64,000 nt of DNA from Sthenelais limicola (GCA_942159475.1 OW804102.1:29828873-29892872), one strand, 5' to 3'; positions 34,703-46,245 are shown, counted from the first letter of the stretch. Numbers and translations are program-made. Notes: a model not told the origin generated them from the letters alone.

Positions 34703-35585
34703 GAAGTCGGCTGTCACTGCATTCCTGAAATTCGCTCAGCAGATGCAGATCGATCCGCAAAGTGCCCGAGTCGACCATATCTGTGTATATCTCCAACACC
34801 TATCATCCTACATAAAATCACCTAAGACCATCGCTAATCACCTATCTCATATAAAGACATATCTCAAGAGGTGTGATGCCAGTACGGCCAATTATGAGCA
34901 CCATCGAGTAAAATGGACGCTCGAGGGACTACTAAGGAACAAGGAATATATTCCGAGCCCTAAGGCCCCTATCGACGTCAGCACGCTAAGGCACATGATA
35001 ATATTGTTACCAGGTGATTACGAAGGGACAGCGCTAGCCACAGCCGTCCTCATGATGTACCAAGGTGCCATGCGACAGTCGGAAGTCGTGCCACCAACCA
35101 TCAAGAGATTTGACCCAGCACGACACCTCACGAGGGCGGATGTCAAAGTCTCAAATGAGGAGGTCACCATTCAAGTAAAAGGGGCCAAGAATATGCAGAC
35201 AGCCTACCAGCGTAGGATCATCAGGCTTGCGAGAGGCCCTGACCAGTGTATCTGCGTTGTCAGCAGAGTCAGGCAGCTTCTCCTCTTACAGCCCACATCG
35301 TCCGATAAGGAACCATTCCTCACATTCAGACACTCCACCAGACCAATCCCCGCAACATTTGTCGCCCGCAAGTGGAAAGAACATCTCAAGCGACATGGGG
35401 TTGAAACAAAGTCCCTATCACTACATAGCCTGAGAAAAGCAGCTGCAACCACAGCCTACGCAGCAGGCGCTTCAGAGCTTCAAGTCAAGGAACTGGGAGG
35501 GTGGTCTTCAGATGCGTACAAACGCTATGTATCCACCTCACAGCCTAAAACCAGTGCTATCCTAGCAAACGCAATAGCACGATAG
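34632..35585 (+). CDS. Tyrosine recombinase of Element 1
   Basis: 317 residues from ATG 34632. It would insert the circular element DNA at its target by strand exchange. Catalytic residues are in order: Arg 148 (QGAMRQSE), His 265 and Arg 268 (LHSLRK), Trp 291 (LGGWSSDA) in the position that is His or Trp in the family, and nucleophile Tyr 299 (YKRYV). An N-terminal helical core-binding region precedes them. The frame stays open upstream to about 34548, but that stretch does not look like protein and ends in an acceptor-like tract TATTTTTCAG at 34614-34623, so I prefer the internal ATG or a spliced start. It overlaps the 3' end of pol by 71 bp in the +1 frame. Polyadenylation signal AATAAA follows in B1 at 35982-35987. 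Confidence 0.92.
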   Translation: MQTLAAQVEQTQEAAWSAGTSRNRKSAVTAFLKFAQQMQIDPQSARVDHICVYLQHLSSYIKSPKTIANHLSHIKTYLKRCDASTANYEHHRVKWTLEGLLRNKEYIPSPKAPIDVSTLRHMIILLPGDYEGTALATAVLMMYQGAMRQSEVVPPTIKRFDPARHLTRADVKVSNEEVTIQVKGAKNMQTAYQRRIIRLARGPDQCICVVSRVRQLLLLQPTSSDKEPFLTFRHSTRPIPATFVARKWKEHLKRHGVETKSLSLHSLRKAAATTAYAAGASELQVKELGGWSSDAYKRYVSTSQPKTSAILANAIAR

Positions 35586-35875
35586 CCAGCCACTATGTGG
35601 GTAGCTGCCTGGGGACAAGGGCACTGGCTTATAATTATAATCAACTGTGCTCGCCTGACATTATACTAAATACACGAGGCATCTACTACCAATCACACTT
35701 GAATCAATGACACTCACATAATGCCTGACATTCACACAGCCATATATTACTGTGTCCTCACATATCTAACTCATATCAAATAATTATACTCACCTCCTCG
35801 GCCCCGAGGACCCAATACAATTCTTTAACCCTCCCTCCACTTCCCCTAATTACAAAATCCTGGCTCTTTTGGGCC
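35586..35875 (+). other. 3' untranslated part of Element 1
   Basis: 290 bp between the YR stop and B1 with no frame and no internal repeat. A 12-base string (CCAATCACACTT, 35689-35700), with GCATCT just upstream, recurs immediately outside the right end of the element at 36444-36455. Confidence 0.6.
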
Positions 35876-36052
35876 TTTATTATATCATTATATAATTAAT
35901 TATAATTATCTCTCCTAATTATACTACAATATCACATCAATAGTTACCTTACATGTAACTCACCTGATTGTTTTTTATGTAAATAAAACTCAATTTCCCA
36001 TAACCTCTCTCCACTTGTGTGTTCGGGGTTAGGGTGGCGCTCCCGTAATAAT
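35876..36052 (+). repeat. B1 split direct repeat of Element 1
   Basis: 177 bp identical by eye to 36258-36434 (offset 382). It contains AATAAA at 35982-35987 (B2: 36364-36369) and ends GCTCCCGTAATAAT, abutting A2. Confidence 0.92.
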
Positions 36053-36217
36053 GTAGTCATCGCATAAGTGATGATGTGGTATTGCGGCGCCACCTGGACT
36101 CAAGCACACAACCCATATCCCTCAATAATACACTCATGCGCCCCTAACGGCTCTACACCCTCACCCCTCACTTTCTCCTTCTCCTCGCTCCCCTCACCAC
36201 CTATATATATTTCTCTT
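36051..36217 (+). repeat. A2 split direct repeat of Element 1
   Basis: Second copy of the 167-bp A repeat. A 40-bp unique spacer (36218-36257) separates it from B2. The B1/A2 junction is what recombination across a circularised B2-A1 junction would use as a template. Confidence 0.92.
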
Positions 36218-36257
36218 CCCTCCCACCCTCACCTATCAACATATATCCAAGGGGCCA

Positions 36258-36434
36258 TTTATTATATCATTATATAATTAATTATAATTATCTCTCCTAA
36301 TTATACTACAATATCACATCAATAGTTACCTTACATGTAACTCACCTGATTGTTTTTTATGTAAATAAAACTCAATTTCCCATAACCTCTCTCCACTTGT
36401 GTGTTCGGGGTTAGGGTGGCGCTCCCGTAATAAT
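36258..36434 (+). repeat. B2 right-terminal split direct repeat of Element 1
   Basis: Right end of the element. The element terminates GTAATAAT and host DNA begins ACTGCATC. Confidence 0.9.
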
Positions 36435-36611
36435 ACTGCATCTCCAATCACACTTAGGAAACAAATGGTGAGTTGTGGTTCGGTGATAGAGGTTCTTTGT
36501 AATGTTTCCTTTATCATAACCGAATTGTATTGATGAATGAGACTCATATCTCCTTTAGAAATCCCTCACCCCTTAAACTAGAATTATGATCCTAACTACA
36601 TTCAGGCCATG

Positions 36612-36680
36612 CAATAGGGGACTTGCATGCTCGCTACTTGTACCCCGATTTGTATGGAGTAATAACATGTCGTCAAAATA
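36612..36680. mobile_element. CAATAGGGG-family MITE fragment
   Basis: Left end AATAGGGGACTTGCATG only; another left end fragment lies at 37210-37275. Confidence 0.5.
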
Positions 36681-36822
36681 TTGTTAAATTAAAAGAGTGA
36701 AATTAAACACGAGGTTAGCTGATAATGTCCTTAAAAACTAACATAGTACATCTACTCCAGAATGGCATTATTTTCTTGAGCGGTTCAAATCTTAATCTTA
36801 ACGGAACAACCAAAATTGATAT

Positions 36823-36941
36823 TAGGGAGATTTAGCAACCAAAACGTACCGACACAACACTAACGCATCCACTAACTATTTGTATATTACTACAGGTTGT
36901 GGGGAAATCTCGAGAGGCGCTGTGGTTGCTAAATCTCCCTA
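36823..36941. mobile_element. 119-bp MITE with TAGGGAGATTTAGCAACCA ends
   Basis: The first 19 bases match the inverse of the last 19 exactly. ATT lies at both outer edges of AGGGAG...CTCCCT and could be a 3-bp target duplication. Confidence 0.82.
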
Positions 36942-37855
36942 TTAACTGTTAATTCAACTTATAAGGATATTTTCTTTAGATGATAATAACTGTTTCATTA
37001 GGTTTAAATCTATTCTAAATGGCACTAAATAACATTGAATGCCTCATAAAGCTTAAATTGTCCTATGGCTCATCTGCCAATGCTAGGACAAGTCATGCAC
37101 GGCGGGCATGACACGTTGTCTATTTTGTCCCTATAAGCTGTAATCTTGACAAATTGTAATGGGTACTACTAGTTCTTCCCCTCCAAACAGTCAGTATTGG
37201 GTTCTTGAGTGATTGAATGCGCAATAGGGGAGGTGTATGTGCCACAGCATAATCCTGTTACAAGCTATGATAGGACAGATTCGAGTAAAAGGAGTCATTG
37301 TGACAGATTATTCATTTAGAAACAATTGTACAGTCTGCATTAGTACATAACTTGTATTAAAGATTGTTATTCAGCTGACACATTATGACATTGCATTACT
37401 CTCAGACGAAGCTGAATATAGTTAAATGAAAGTAAATAATGTAGATCTATAGGCCGAATGCCTTCTGGATATATCATGTTTTCTTGTGTAGTTCTTTCTT
37501 ACCTCAGTTGCATTTCGTAATTAATTTTATATTCTAAATAGGAGAGAATTTCATTTAATAGTCTTTGGATGTCCCAATTCCTGGGCATGGTCTGTACTGA
37601 TATCCCGGTGATCAGTATATATACACAATGTTAATGCTATGACATTAGCATAATTAGCTATTTTGGAAGAGTAATAATTAATGGGTACTAATTATCAATA
37701 ATAATATAATGATAATAAGGTTGAGCAATATTACGTAATGTTACATAAGACATGGACCTAAAGGAGGTATATATGTGGCACCAGATGCGGTTCTTTTCAG
37801 TTTCGCAAGCAACTTTTGTAAACATCTTTTTGGAGCAGTTTGTGCGAAACACATA

Positions 37856-38096
37856 TGGGTCAGATTTTCAGAAAATGTACAATTGGCAGATCAACACATT
37901 TAGTTAATTCTGCTAAATTAGACCGAAAAATCGTCAACACTACCATAGATCTGAGTTTATTCAGTATTGCCTTGATTCAAACAATCTGTTAGGTTATGTT
38001 AAATTAATTGTATTTTGAACCTGATTGTTGTCTTAATTTGGGTTATTTGAGAGGATTGGTAAAGGTGAATTGTACATTTGCTGGCGATTTCACCCA
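37856..38096. mobile_element. TGGGTCAG-family MITE, near-complete copy
   Basis: 241 bp flanked by TA on both sides. Left TGGGTCAGATTTTCAG, right CTGGCGATTTCACCCA. Forward-oriented reference copy for the family. Confidence 0.88.
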
Positions 38097-38408
38097 TATA
38101 TATGTCCATTGCTGTACATGTTTGTTGCCCTGACCTGAATGAAGCCATGCGATGTACATTTCTCTCTGGTCTCATATATTCTCACATACGTGAGAGAGTG
38201 CACACATGGGGATGACACACCCATGCATGCACACACAGGTGAGTGTTCCCACAACACATGCAACTAGTGCCTTACTGACAGGCACAGCGACAGAAAACCC
38301 CTGAGGGATGTCACACAATGAATTACAATGAATGAACAGCTACGAACAGGATTATAGTTTTTCTGGGGTTTACAGGATTAACCCTTTGTTGCACACTGCT
38401 TGCTACTA

Positions 38409-38683
38409 AGGGACCGTTCATTTTTAACCACTGGGGGGCGGGGTGTGTGTGAAATTTTCAGGGGAGTGGGCACCTTTTAAAAGTGTGTGGGGGGGGGCAT
38501 CCTTTTTTTGTACATACTCAGATCTACAATGATGTAGGGGGATCATGAAATGTTGCACAAACCTTTTAAGGGGGAGGGGGCAAGACATTTTACACAAGAC
38601 TTTAAGGGGGTGTCGTACAATTTTGCACAAGAATCGTTCACAGATTTTCCATTCCCCCCTGTCGTTAATTATGAACAGTCCCT
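38409..38683. mobile_element. 275-bp MITE with AGGGACCGTTCAT ends
   Basis: The left 30 bases (AGGGACCGTTCATTTTTAAC) match the inverse of the right end with about four changes, both followed by a run of G on the inward side. Confidence 0.78.
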
Positions 38684-39250
38684 AAACTCTCCTATCCGTG
38701 TGTCAACTCGTTCTTCTAAATCCTACTTGAACAGAACAGACGTATACTAACCCTGGAGCAGGTACTAAGTTTAAATTGTGCAACAGGACCTTTGGGTGAA
38801 ATATGTCTAACATTAAAACGGGTTCTCAGTTGTAGGCCAATGACCGAGCAGGATTCTGTTCAAATTTCAACGAGCAACAGGCAGGTTACAAACAGCAAGG
38901 ATAACGGGCGTTGTGCAACAGCCTTCTACACTTGCTCTCACACTCTTGATCTTACAGCCCATTCCATACAATTTGGTGAAGCTCAGGATATAACACCATT
39001 CAAGGTTACAGAAGAATTACCTATCCATGTATCCCTATCGTTTTAGTCAGTGCCTTGGCTGGTCTTGGAGCTAGAACCACCGTAGCCAGAGACTAAACGG
39101 ATTAATAAACTCCATTTCTGACCTACTTTTCCTTGCTAAGATAGGCTATTTCTACTGAAGGCAAAACAAAATAGCATTGACTGTACTTATAGCAAATTCA
39201 TTTCTTAAAGGTTCTTACCAGGTGTTTAGCAGGGACAAGTATAGCTAATA

Positions 39251-39665
39251 TGTGATGTGTTCCAGCAAAATGAGTCACAAGTCGCAAAATTGATATTTTT
39301 CTAAGTGATTTATTCAGAAAATCTCTTATTTGGAACGTTTCCCCTATTATATGGTTCAGCGCTCTAAGTCATATAAATGAATGTAGGCCTACTAAATCTC
39401 AAGACAGTGCATTAAATTATACATCCTTGTGTTTCAAAGGTCATCGTATGGAGTATGTTTATCTACTTTACTGGTAATTGTCCACCCAGAAATATTGCAA
39501 ACTATTTTTTCAGAAGTAAACTATCAAACTTTAAATACTCTAGAAATACTTAATAGATGTCCTACTGTTTACTATCATTGGAACCTGCTTGAACTCATCT
39601 TTTCAAATATGATGATATCTCAAAATCCATTTTTGCGACTATTGCGACTTTATTTTTGCGACAAA
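39251..39665. mobile_element. TIR element, ATGTGTTCCAG family, right end altered
   Basis: Left GATGTGTTCCAGCAAAATGA. Near the right end TTTTTGCGAC occurs twice, and the final terminus is missing where the next MITE begins. Confidence 0.62.
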
Positions 39666-39667
39666 GA

Positions 39668-39773
39668 AAAGGGCCTAGTCCACTGAGCCGATTCTCATGC
39701 GATTTTGCGTTGCAGAGGACTCTTTTGCACTATATCTTCTGAGAAACGCATGGCTTAGTGGACTAGGCCCTTT
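39668..39773. mobile_element. AAAGGGCCTAG-family MITE, compact copy
   Basis: 106 bp. Ends AAAGGGCCTAGTCCACTGAG and inverse TTAGTGGACTAGGCCCTTT. Confidence 0.8.
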
Positions 39774-40098
39774 GGGAAAAGAATTCTCATGCCCTGGACG
39801 CATGTCTTGTACATATCACCCAGCAGTCTCAATGTGTTGTGTGTGAGGGTCTAGAGCTGGTCTAATATGATCCTTTCCTTCTACCTGGATTACCATTAGG
39901 GGTATACCGCAACCATTGGTCCCTCCGATGCCACCATAAACACTCTAACCTGCCCCAGTCCCCTGTGCCAGCGATGGACCATACTGTCCTGTAGTGCTGT
40001 CATATATCCTCCTCTTCAGCCTACTTGTCCCCTCTGTGGCTAATAGTACTTGCCACTGCCCCTCAGCCTCAGCTTTACCTTATTACACAGGCGTCTCT

Positions 40099-40350
40099 CC
40101 AGGGTGGGGGTTAGGGAGGGGGGGGGGGGTTACTCATTCACAGGGTGGGGTAGGGAGTGAGGGGGGTTACTAATTCACAGGGTGGGGGTTGGGGGGGGGG
40201 GGGAGTGAGGGGGGGGTTACTCATTCACAGGTCGGGGGCTAGGGGGGGGAGTGAGGGGGGTTACTCATTCACAGGGTGGGGGTTGGGGGGGAATGAGGGG
40301 GTTACTCATTCACAGGGTGGGGGTTAGGGAGGGGGGGGGGGGGGTTAGGG
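40099..40350 (+). repeat. G-rich minisatellite
   Basis: About five and a half units of 40-52 bp, each ending GTTACTCATTCACAGGGTGG with long G runs (up to 15). Units differ mainly in G-run length. Confidence 0.88.
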
Positions 40351-41055
40351 GCGGAGGTATACTAGTTAACAAATCTCGAGTATTTTGTTTAGTAGGTGGT
40401 CTTTTTGAGGGGAATACAGTTCAATTGATGAATTGTATTTAATTTTTAGAAAAAAGTTCAATATGTGGGTGGAAATTCAAACAGTGCCTGGAATGCTAAT
40501 TGAAATATTTCATTAGTTATCATATGGTCTAATGGGGCTAACCAGGGTTTTAGTCTCTAATTTTCTCCTATATTTTGAATGGAAAGTTATTTTCTGCTTA
40601 TATTATATATAAATACAGTATGTCCCGCATAACAACCAACTCAGTAATCAGTACTGGCTCATAAGTGAGTCCCTTCCCTTGGAACCAAGGGAAGGGGACG
40701 CTCAGTCGTCATGCCTCGCTGCAGACTTGTCTCAAGTTACAGTGTGGACCGTTGTAACAACGTTATCAATGGAAACATAGTATAGACTTAGAAGGTTGGG
40801 GCTCTTTCCCTGGTTGCTGTGAGTAAAACGGGCCTTGTGTTTTGACTCAACAGGGCCTGTTAGAGTCATTAGATTGATATGCTCGGCTACAATTTTGTCT
40901 GCGCTCGATCTGTGAGCTTAGACTGTAATGCGAACAACCCATAATTAAGACCACATTGACCCAATCATGATAAAGAGATAAGATAAGATAAGATATCCGG
41001 TAAAGTCACCATCGTGCTTTGCGACCAAAAATTACCCAGTCCCAAAGGTGGTCAT

Positions 41056-41166
41056 CTAGCAGAACTCAAATATACATGAATAGCAATGACATTGATGTAG
41101 ACCTCAAATAAACATGAATAGCAATGACATCATGTAGAACTCAAATATCAATGAATAGCAATGACA
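41056..41166 (+). repeat. Short tandem repeat, three units
   Basis: Three units of about 38-42 bp containing CTCAAATA and ATGAATAGCAATGACA. Confidence 0.75.
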
Positions 41167-41859
41167 GATTGCTTACCCCTCCACCTCCTCACTTAGCTGC
41201 CTCTTTCCTCCAGGAAGGCTCCCCCGCCCCCTCTCATCCCCACCCCTCTCCTCAGCACACCCCATGTGTTTGTAGCAAAGCCCCCCAATCAATGGCCGCC
41301 AGTTAGCCATGGCAATGAGAAGCACCAATGAGACAGCGCCTGTCTGAAGCACGCCATCTACCGCTGATTCATGGAACCAGAGGGACACCAGGGGTCACGA
41401 CCCCATCCCTCGCCCCCAATAATGACAGCAGCGACCCACACACTCTCAAATGTCCTGCCTGGACGCCAGGGGGACATGAGGGCAGGGTCTGCAGCCATAA
41501 CTCTCCCTCATAGAGAAATTGTTTGTGATTTAGGAGTAATATTCATGTTAGCAGGACTCCGGTATTAGCTGGTGGCCTGGTGATGGTACTTATACGCCTG
41601 TTTATTTGACGATATACCACTAAACATCCCTCTCCACCGTACCCTCCTGTTTTGCCTATGTTCTGGATGGCTGCCTGGCCTCAAACTTTATGTGCCTGAT
41701 TTAAATTTATTTGGGATGGTGTCTACTGGTTTATTTCAGTGGAAGAGCAATTATATAGTCTGGGTGAATCTGCCGTCAACTTATGGCATCAGGGGCAGAA
41801 ATAATCTTACGATACAAGTTGAAGTATCCAATATGCTATAGGTTTTTTCATTCATTAGA

Positions 41860-41935
41860 GTGAGAGAGTTTGGTTGCTTTACGCCCTTATCAACACATAT
41901 AAAGGTTCTATCAAGGGCGGGAGAGCTGCGAGGCT
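41860..41935 (+). repeat. Dispersed repeat shared with 42513-42578
   Basis: Common blocks GGTTGCTTTACGCCCTTAT, AACACAT and CAAGGGCGGGAGAGCTG; the two copies lie in the same orientation about 650 bp apart. Confidence 0.65.
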
Positions 41936-41993
41936 AATATGATAGTTAATACTCAATACAGATAGAAAACACGCTGTAGATATGATATATACA

Positions 41994-42260
41994 ATTAGTG
42001 GTTAACCATAACGCAGTTGTGTAAGGACTTTGGACCCAGAGGCATGTGAATGGTGTGGGTTCGAATCCCGTCGTGGGCAGGTGTACACTTTTTTCCCTCA
42101 ACCTCAGTGCTTACTGCAGCATCGAGGGGAGGGACGGGGCAGCAATCGTTCTTTTCTCGATATTGCACAACATTAATATTTTGTGGAGAAGGTTTCGACT
42201 TCGGTCTACTGCTGGAGGCGTCCAACTGACCAGTGGTCATCTTGTAGGTAGGTAGTTCTA
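41994..42260 (+). repeat. tRNA-derived SINE-like sequence
   Basis: A perfect box B GGTTCGAATCC at 42058-42068 is preceded about 60 bp upstream by a box-A-like TTAGTGGTTAA (41995-42005). The T arm pairs (GTGGG/CCCGT region). The box spacing fits a long-variable-arm tRNA (Leu or Ser type) or a SINE head, followed by a non-tRNA body. Confidence 0.5.
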
Positions 42261-43051
42261 AGTATGTCTACCAGGCGCCTCCCTGTATAGACAATACACA
42301 TTACTGTCATGAATACAATGATTCCATTGCAGTAATGACAGAGTGAAAAAGTGAAGACAAATACTTATGATGGGAAAGAGATTATCAATGAAATAATAAT
42401 GAGTTAACGTCTGTAACGCTGCAATGTCGCCACTATGTTATAACACCCAATATGGTTTATTTGTAGTAATATCAATGTATCCAGGACTGTTATTAAATTG
42501 AAAATAAAGGAGAGTGAGATTGGTCGCTTTACGCCCTTATTAACACATTTAAGATGGTTATTTCAAGGGCGAGAGAGCTGAGAGGGAGGCAGTTTATGAT
42601 CATACCCAGGAAATAGAGATAGAGAAGAAGGGAGACGAGAGAGAGAGACAGAGAACAGAGACAGAAAGGCACTTTAAGGACAAGAAATTAGAGAGATCTT
42701 CCTGTTGGTGATTTATCATGAATAATGATGTGATATAAATGCCTAACTAGCTTTATATTCTTCCCCTGTACCAGTCACCCACCTGTAGAATACACGAAAC
42801 AAAGGTAATGCTACCGCAGCATTCTACAAGGGAGCCTATAGTGCCTATGTGTGGACAATATTGGCCATGTGTCTCTATCTCTCCACACCTTTGACCTGGG
42901 CTACAGCCATTATATATGTTATCTGTCTCTGTCCACCTTCTGTTTGATTAAACCTGAACCCTTGCCAGACGTGAGTAGCACGTTTAACTACTGCTCCTGA
43001 TTAACCAGGGATTTCCAGCTTACTTCCTGGAATTCAAGGAATACTGTACAA

Positions 43052-43403
43052 CAATAGGGGATTTGCATAGCCGCCATTTTGAATCTCGATTTGCATGGAA
43101 TTATGGGACTAATGGTACAGTCTACAATCTATAGAAAACATGTCATGTTCACCATGGAATATTTATAAATGCTCTACTGTCAATATCCATGTGTTATACA
43201 TGTTTCCATGATATAAGACCCCATCTTTCCCAACATGCATTTGGTTTCCATAGATCATTTATACAGGCTGTGACATTGGTGAAAACATTCTTGCAATTTT
43301 CGATAAAAACTTTACCAAATATTTGTAGGTCAGATTTTAACAGAATCCACCCCAGCATGCACTGTTATAGACATGCGCAGTGGCACATGCAAATCCCCTA
43401 TTG
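43052..43403. mobile_element. CAATAGGGG-family MITE, complete copy
   Basis: 352 bp with ends CAATAGGGGATTTGCAT and inverse ATGCAAATCCCCTATTG, nearly perfect. Confidence 0.85.
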
Positions 43404-44494
43404 AAACAAGGCTTTCAAATCCATAAAATATCTTGTTTTGAATTATCAGAGAGAGCAGGATATATATCATTATTTTAAATTGTCATTTTTACTTCTTGTG
43501 TTTTTTTCCTGTAGAGCCAGGTCCATACAATGATTTTAAGGACATTCAACGAACTATAGCGGGATTCGGTCCTCGTTGAGGCTATGAACGAGTAGGAATA
43601 GCTAACATTAACCCTACGTTGCACAATAAATGAATGTTAAAAGACCATCATCTTAAAAGTATATCCCATGGAGTGGGCCAGACATTATGAGTTAGGCAGA
43701 AAAGTACTCCAACACAGTGCCAAAAAAAAGGACGACCCCAAAAACGAACGAAGAAATTAGACGTTCTTCATTGCCATTCTCTGAATGCAAATAAAATTAT
43801 TCGAATATAATTTAATCTATTTAGGTACTTTACATGCGCTTGTCAATTCGGAAATATTGCTAACTATTTTCTCATGCATATAATAAATAGAAATAATTAT
43901 TAGGTTTCCTTAATATCAACGTCAACGTAATTCGCTTGATCCCATCATTTAAAACATGACGGTATCTCAAAATTCATTTTCTGCGACTTAGTAAAACTTG
44001 AGTTGGATGTTTTTTTAAGTCTGGCAAAAGAAGATGGAGCTGATGTCTCTTGGTTGCCTGGGTTTAGCTATACGTTCTGAGCCTATAGTCCACCTGCACT
44101 CCCTTTCTCCCTATAAATAATTAAAGACGTCTATTTTTCTTTACTTCAAACTAGTGTCTACCTTATTGCTTTGTTTTTATCTCATTCAAAAACTGCTTGT
44201 CTTTTAAAATAGTGTATCGTCTCTTAAGAAGAGGGTTGTAAGTTAATACATTTACCCGCTTCCCAACCATTCCATATCATTCAGAACTTTGCAAATTAGT
44301 TTAAATCAAAATAATGGTAATGTAGTGAATTCAGACGAAATGAATGAATTCTTTATTTGAGACTGTTCAAAATGGTTACATTTGGGTTTTAAAAGATAAA
44401 GGTTTACCAGGACTATGAACATCAAATGGAAATGCAAAGGCTATAAAAAAGAAACAAAGAATTACAGACAGGTAGACAGACTGAAATCTATCTA

Positions 44495-44746
44495 TGGGTC
44501 AGACCATCAGAAAATGTACAATTGGCAATTAACTCTACGCATTTAGTAAAGTCTAATAAATTAGACTGAAAAGGAATAAATACTAGACATTTGGCTTTAT
44601 ATATTTGGTATTGTGTTAGTTATCAGTATATTGTTGGCTATAGTCAACAGTGTTTGGAAACTCATTTCTGTCTTGGATTTGGGTTATTTGGGTTATTTGA
44701 GAAAATTAGTGAAGGCGAATTGTACATCTTCTGACGATCTGACCCA
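44495..44746. mobile_element. TGGGTCAG-family MITE
   Basis: 252 bp flanked by TA on both sides. A short duplicated GGGTTATTT in the interior accounts for the extra length. Confidence 0.82.
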
Positions 44747-45143
44747 TACACGACCTTTTATATGGAGTATATCACAACGTTATCATTGCATGAAGCCCCA
44801 ATCATAACGCAGGTCTGCGCTAGACTTTACCACCGATTTATCTTTTAATCATTCATCCAGAAGATCTCTCTCCTCTCTCCAGAGCACCCTGCATGTGGTT
44901 CTGTCACCTCAAGCAGGACTTCACAGGGTCTACTGAGGGAGCCGGCCTTCCACATGCTCTACCCTTCTCTCTGATCACAGGCGAGATGGGGGACAGGCAG
45001 AGAGGTTTCTTTAAGGGGGCTCAGCGTAAAGGAAATGGGTGAGCTTGACCACTGGGTGAGGTATGCGCTTATAAAAGGAATGATATATTGATACATTGTA
45101 CATGTATATATATATGTAGTGACTCTAGGTTGAGGCTGGTTCT

Positions 45144-45451
45144 TGGGTCAGATCATCAGAAAATGTACAATTGACAATCTGAGTATATTTGGTATTGTGT
45201 GGGTTATGAATATCTTTTTAAGTAACCACCAGAACATCTACAATTCACCTTCACCAATCCTCTCAAATAGTCCAAATTTAAGTAAAAATTAAGGCTCAAA
45301 ATGCAGTTCAACATAACTAAAAAGATTGTTTTATTCGAGGCAATATCAAATAAACACAGAAATACCAAGTGTTGACCATTTTTCAGTATAATTTAGCAGA
45401 ATTTAGTAAATATGTACATGCCGATTGTACATATTCTGAAGATCTGACCCA
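45144..45451. mobile_element. Two abutting TGGGTCAG-family MITEs
   Basis: A truncated forward copy (45144-45218, from TGGGTCAGATCATCAG) directly abuts a full reverse copy (45219-45451, ending GAAGATCTGACCCA). Confidence 0.75.
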
Positions 45452-45607
45452 ATACGTGAAGCCACTGGACGATAGAATTTTGGCAGGTCCCCCAAATATG
45501 AATGTGGACGATTATGAAGACCTGTACATAATAAATAATGAGGGAGGAAAAAAATCAACTAAGAAAAAGCCTCCAAAATGTTAGTCAAATTACTTCTAGA
45601 TGGGTCG

Positions 45608-45712
45608 GAAAGGACGGAACAAAAAGTAGAAAATGTTAAGTTTTTGACCGACTTTAACTGAGAACTGGGAAATGAGAGTGCAGCCTTAAGAGAATAAAGA
45701 GGTTTTTCATTC
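45608..45712 (+). repeat. Dispersed repeat shared with 14808-14905
   Basis: Second copy, containing GGAACAAAAAGTAGAAAAT and GGTTTTTCAT. Confidence 0.55.
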
Positions 45713-46009
45713 TATTTCAAAACCTGTATAGATCTATTCCTTCTTCTAGCTGCTGACTGTATGCATTTTACTCGCACCTCATGCAGGGGCCTGTTGCATA
45801 ACAAATCCTTACCTAAGGTTTTCCTTCTTTAGTGTTGTTGTCCTTAGCCTACTAAGCAGGAGGTAAAGGATTTTAGGGAAGGAATTGGCTATACATATAC
45901 AGTGCTATTCTTACAGTAAAATGTAGCTTGCTTATAGCAATGAAGTATAGTATTAGATGGACTAACAATTGTTTACATCCCTCTGTCTCCTGTATAGATG
46001 TTGTTGACC

Positions 46010-46245
46010 AGTTCTCTGTCACTAGTCCTTTCCTCTTTCTGCTACTTCTCCTTTCCCTCTCCTTTTCATTCGCCACTCAGTTCCCTCCCATCCTTCGTTC
46101 CTCTCTATTCCTATCCCTCTTTCTCCTTTCCTCTTTCCCTCTCACCCTTCACACTCTTCCTTTTCTTCCATTTCTCTTCACTCTTCTCTAGTTCTCTCTT
46201 CCTTCCACTCCTCTCTCTCTCCCTCCACTTATCCTTCCCCCTCAT
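46010..46245. repeat. CT-rich pyrimidine tract
   Basis: TTCCTCT/CTCCCT-rich plus strand; the Ser/Leu/Phe-rich frames are artefacts. Confidence 0.8.

Larger units (their letters stand above)
30943..36434 (+). mobile_element. Element 1: complete Ngaro-like (DIRS order) YR retrotransposon
   Basis: The element is bounded by split direct repeats in the order A1 (30943-31109), coding region, B1 (35876-36052), A2 (36051-36217), B2 (36258-36434). B1 and A2 overlap by the dinucleotide AT. By eye the A copies are identical over 167 bp and the B copies over 177 bp. Inside are gag, RT/RNase H and tyrosine recombinase frames, all open. This repeat order is the known hallmark of Ngaro/PAT-type elements, which integrate a circular DNA by YR recombination. 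No methyltransferase domain follows RNase H and YR lies downstream of RT, which favours Ngaro over DIRS1 or PAT. There is no integrase, no aspartic protease and no LTR. I see no target-site duplication, as expected for this mechanism. Identical repeats and intact frames suggest a recent, possibly active copy. Confidence 0.93.

Noticed and set aside
30943..36434. LTR retrotransposon interpretation
   Set aside because: No long terminal repeats as such, no integrase or protease; the split A/B repeats and YR fit the DIRS order.
40671..40696. 12-bp perfect inverted repeat around AA
   Set aside because: An isolated short palindrome with no family or context; plausible by chance in 64 kb.
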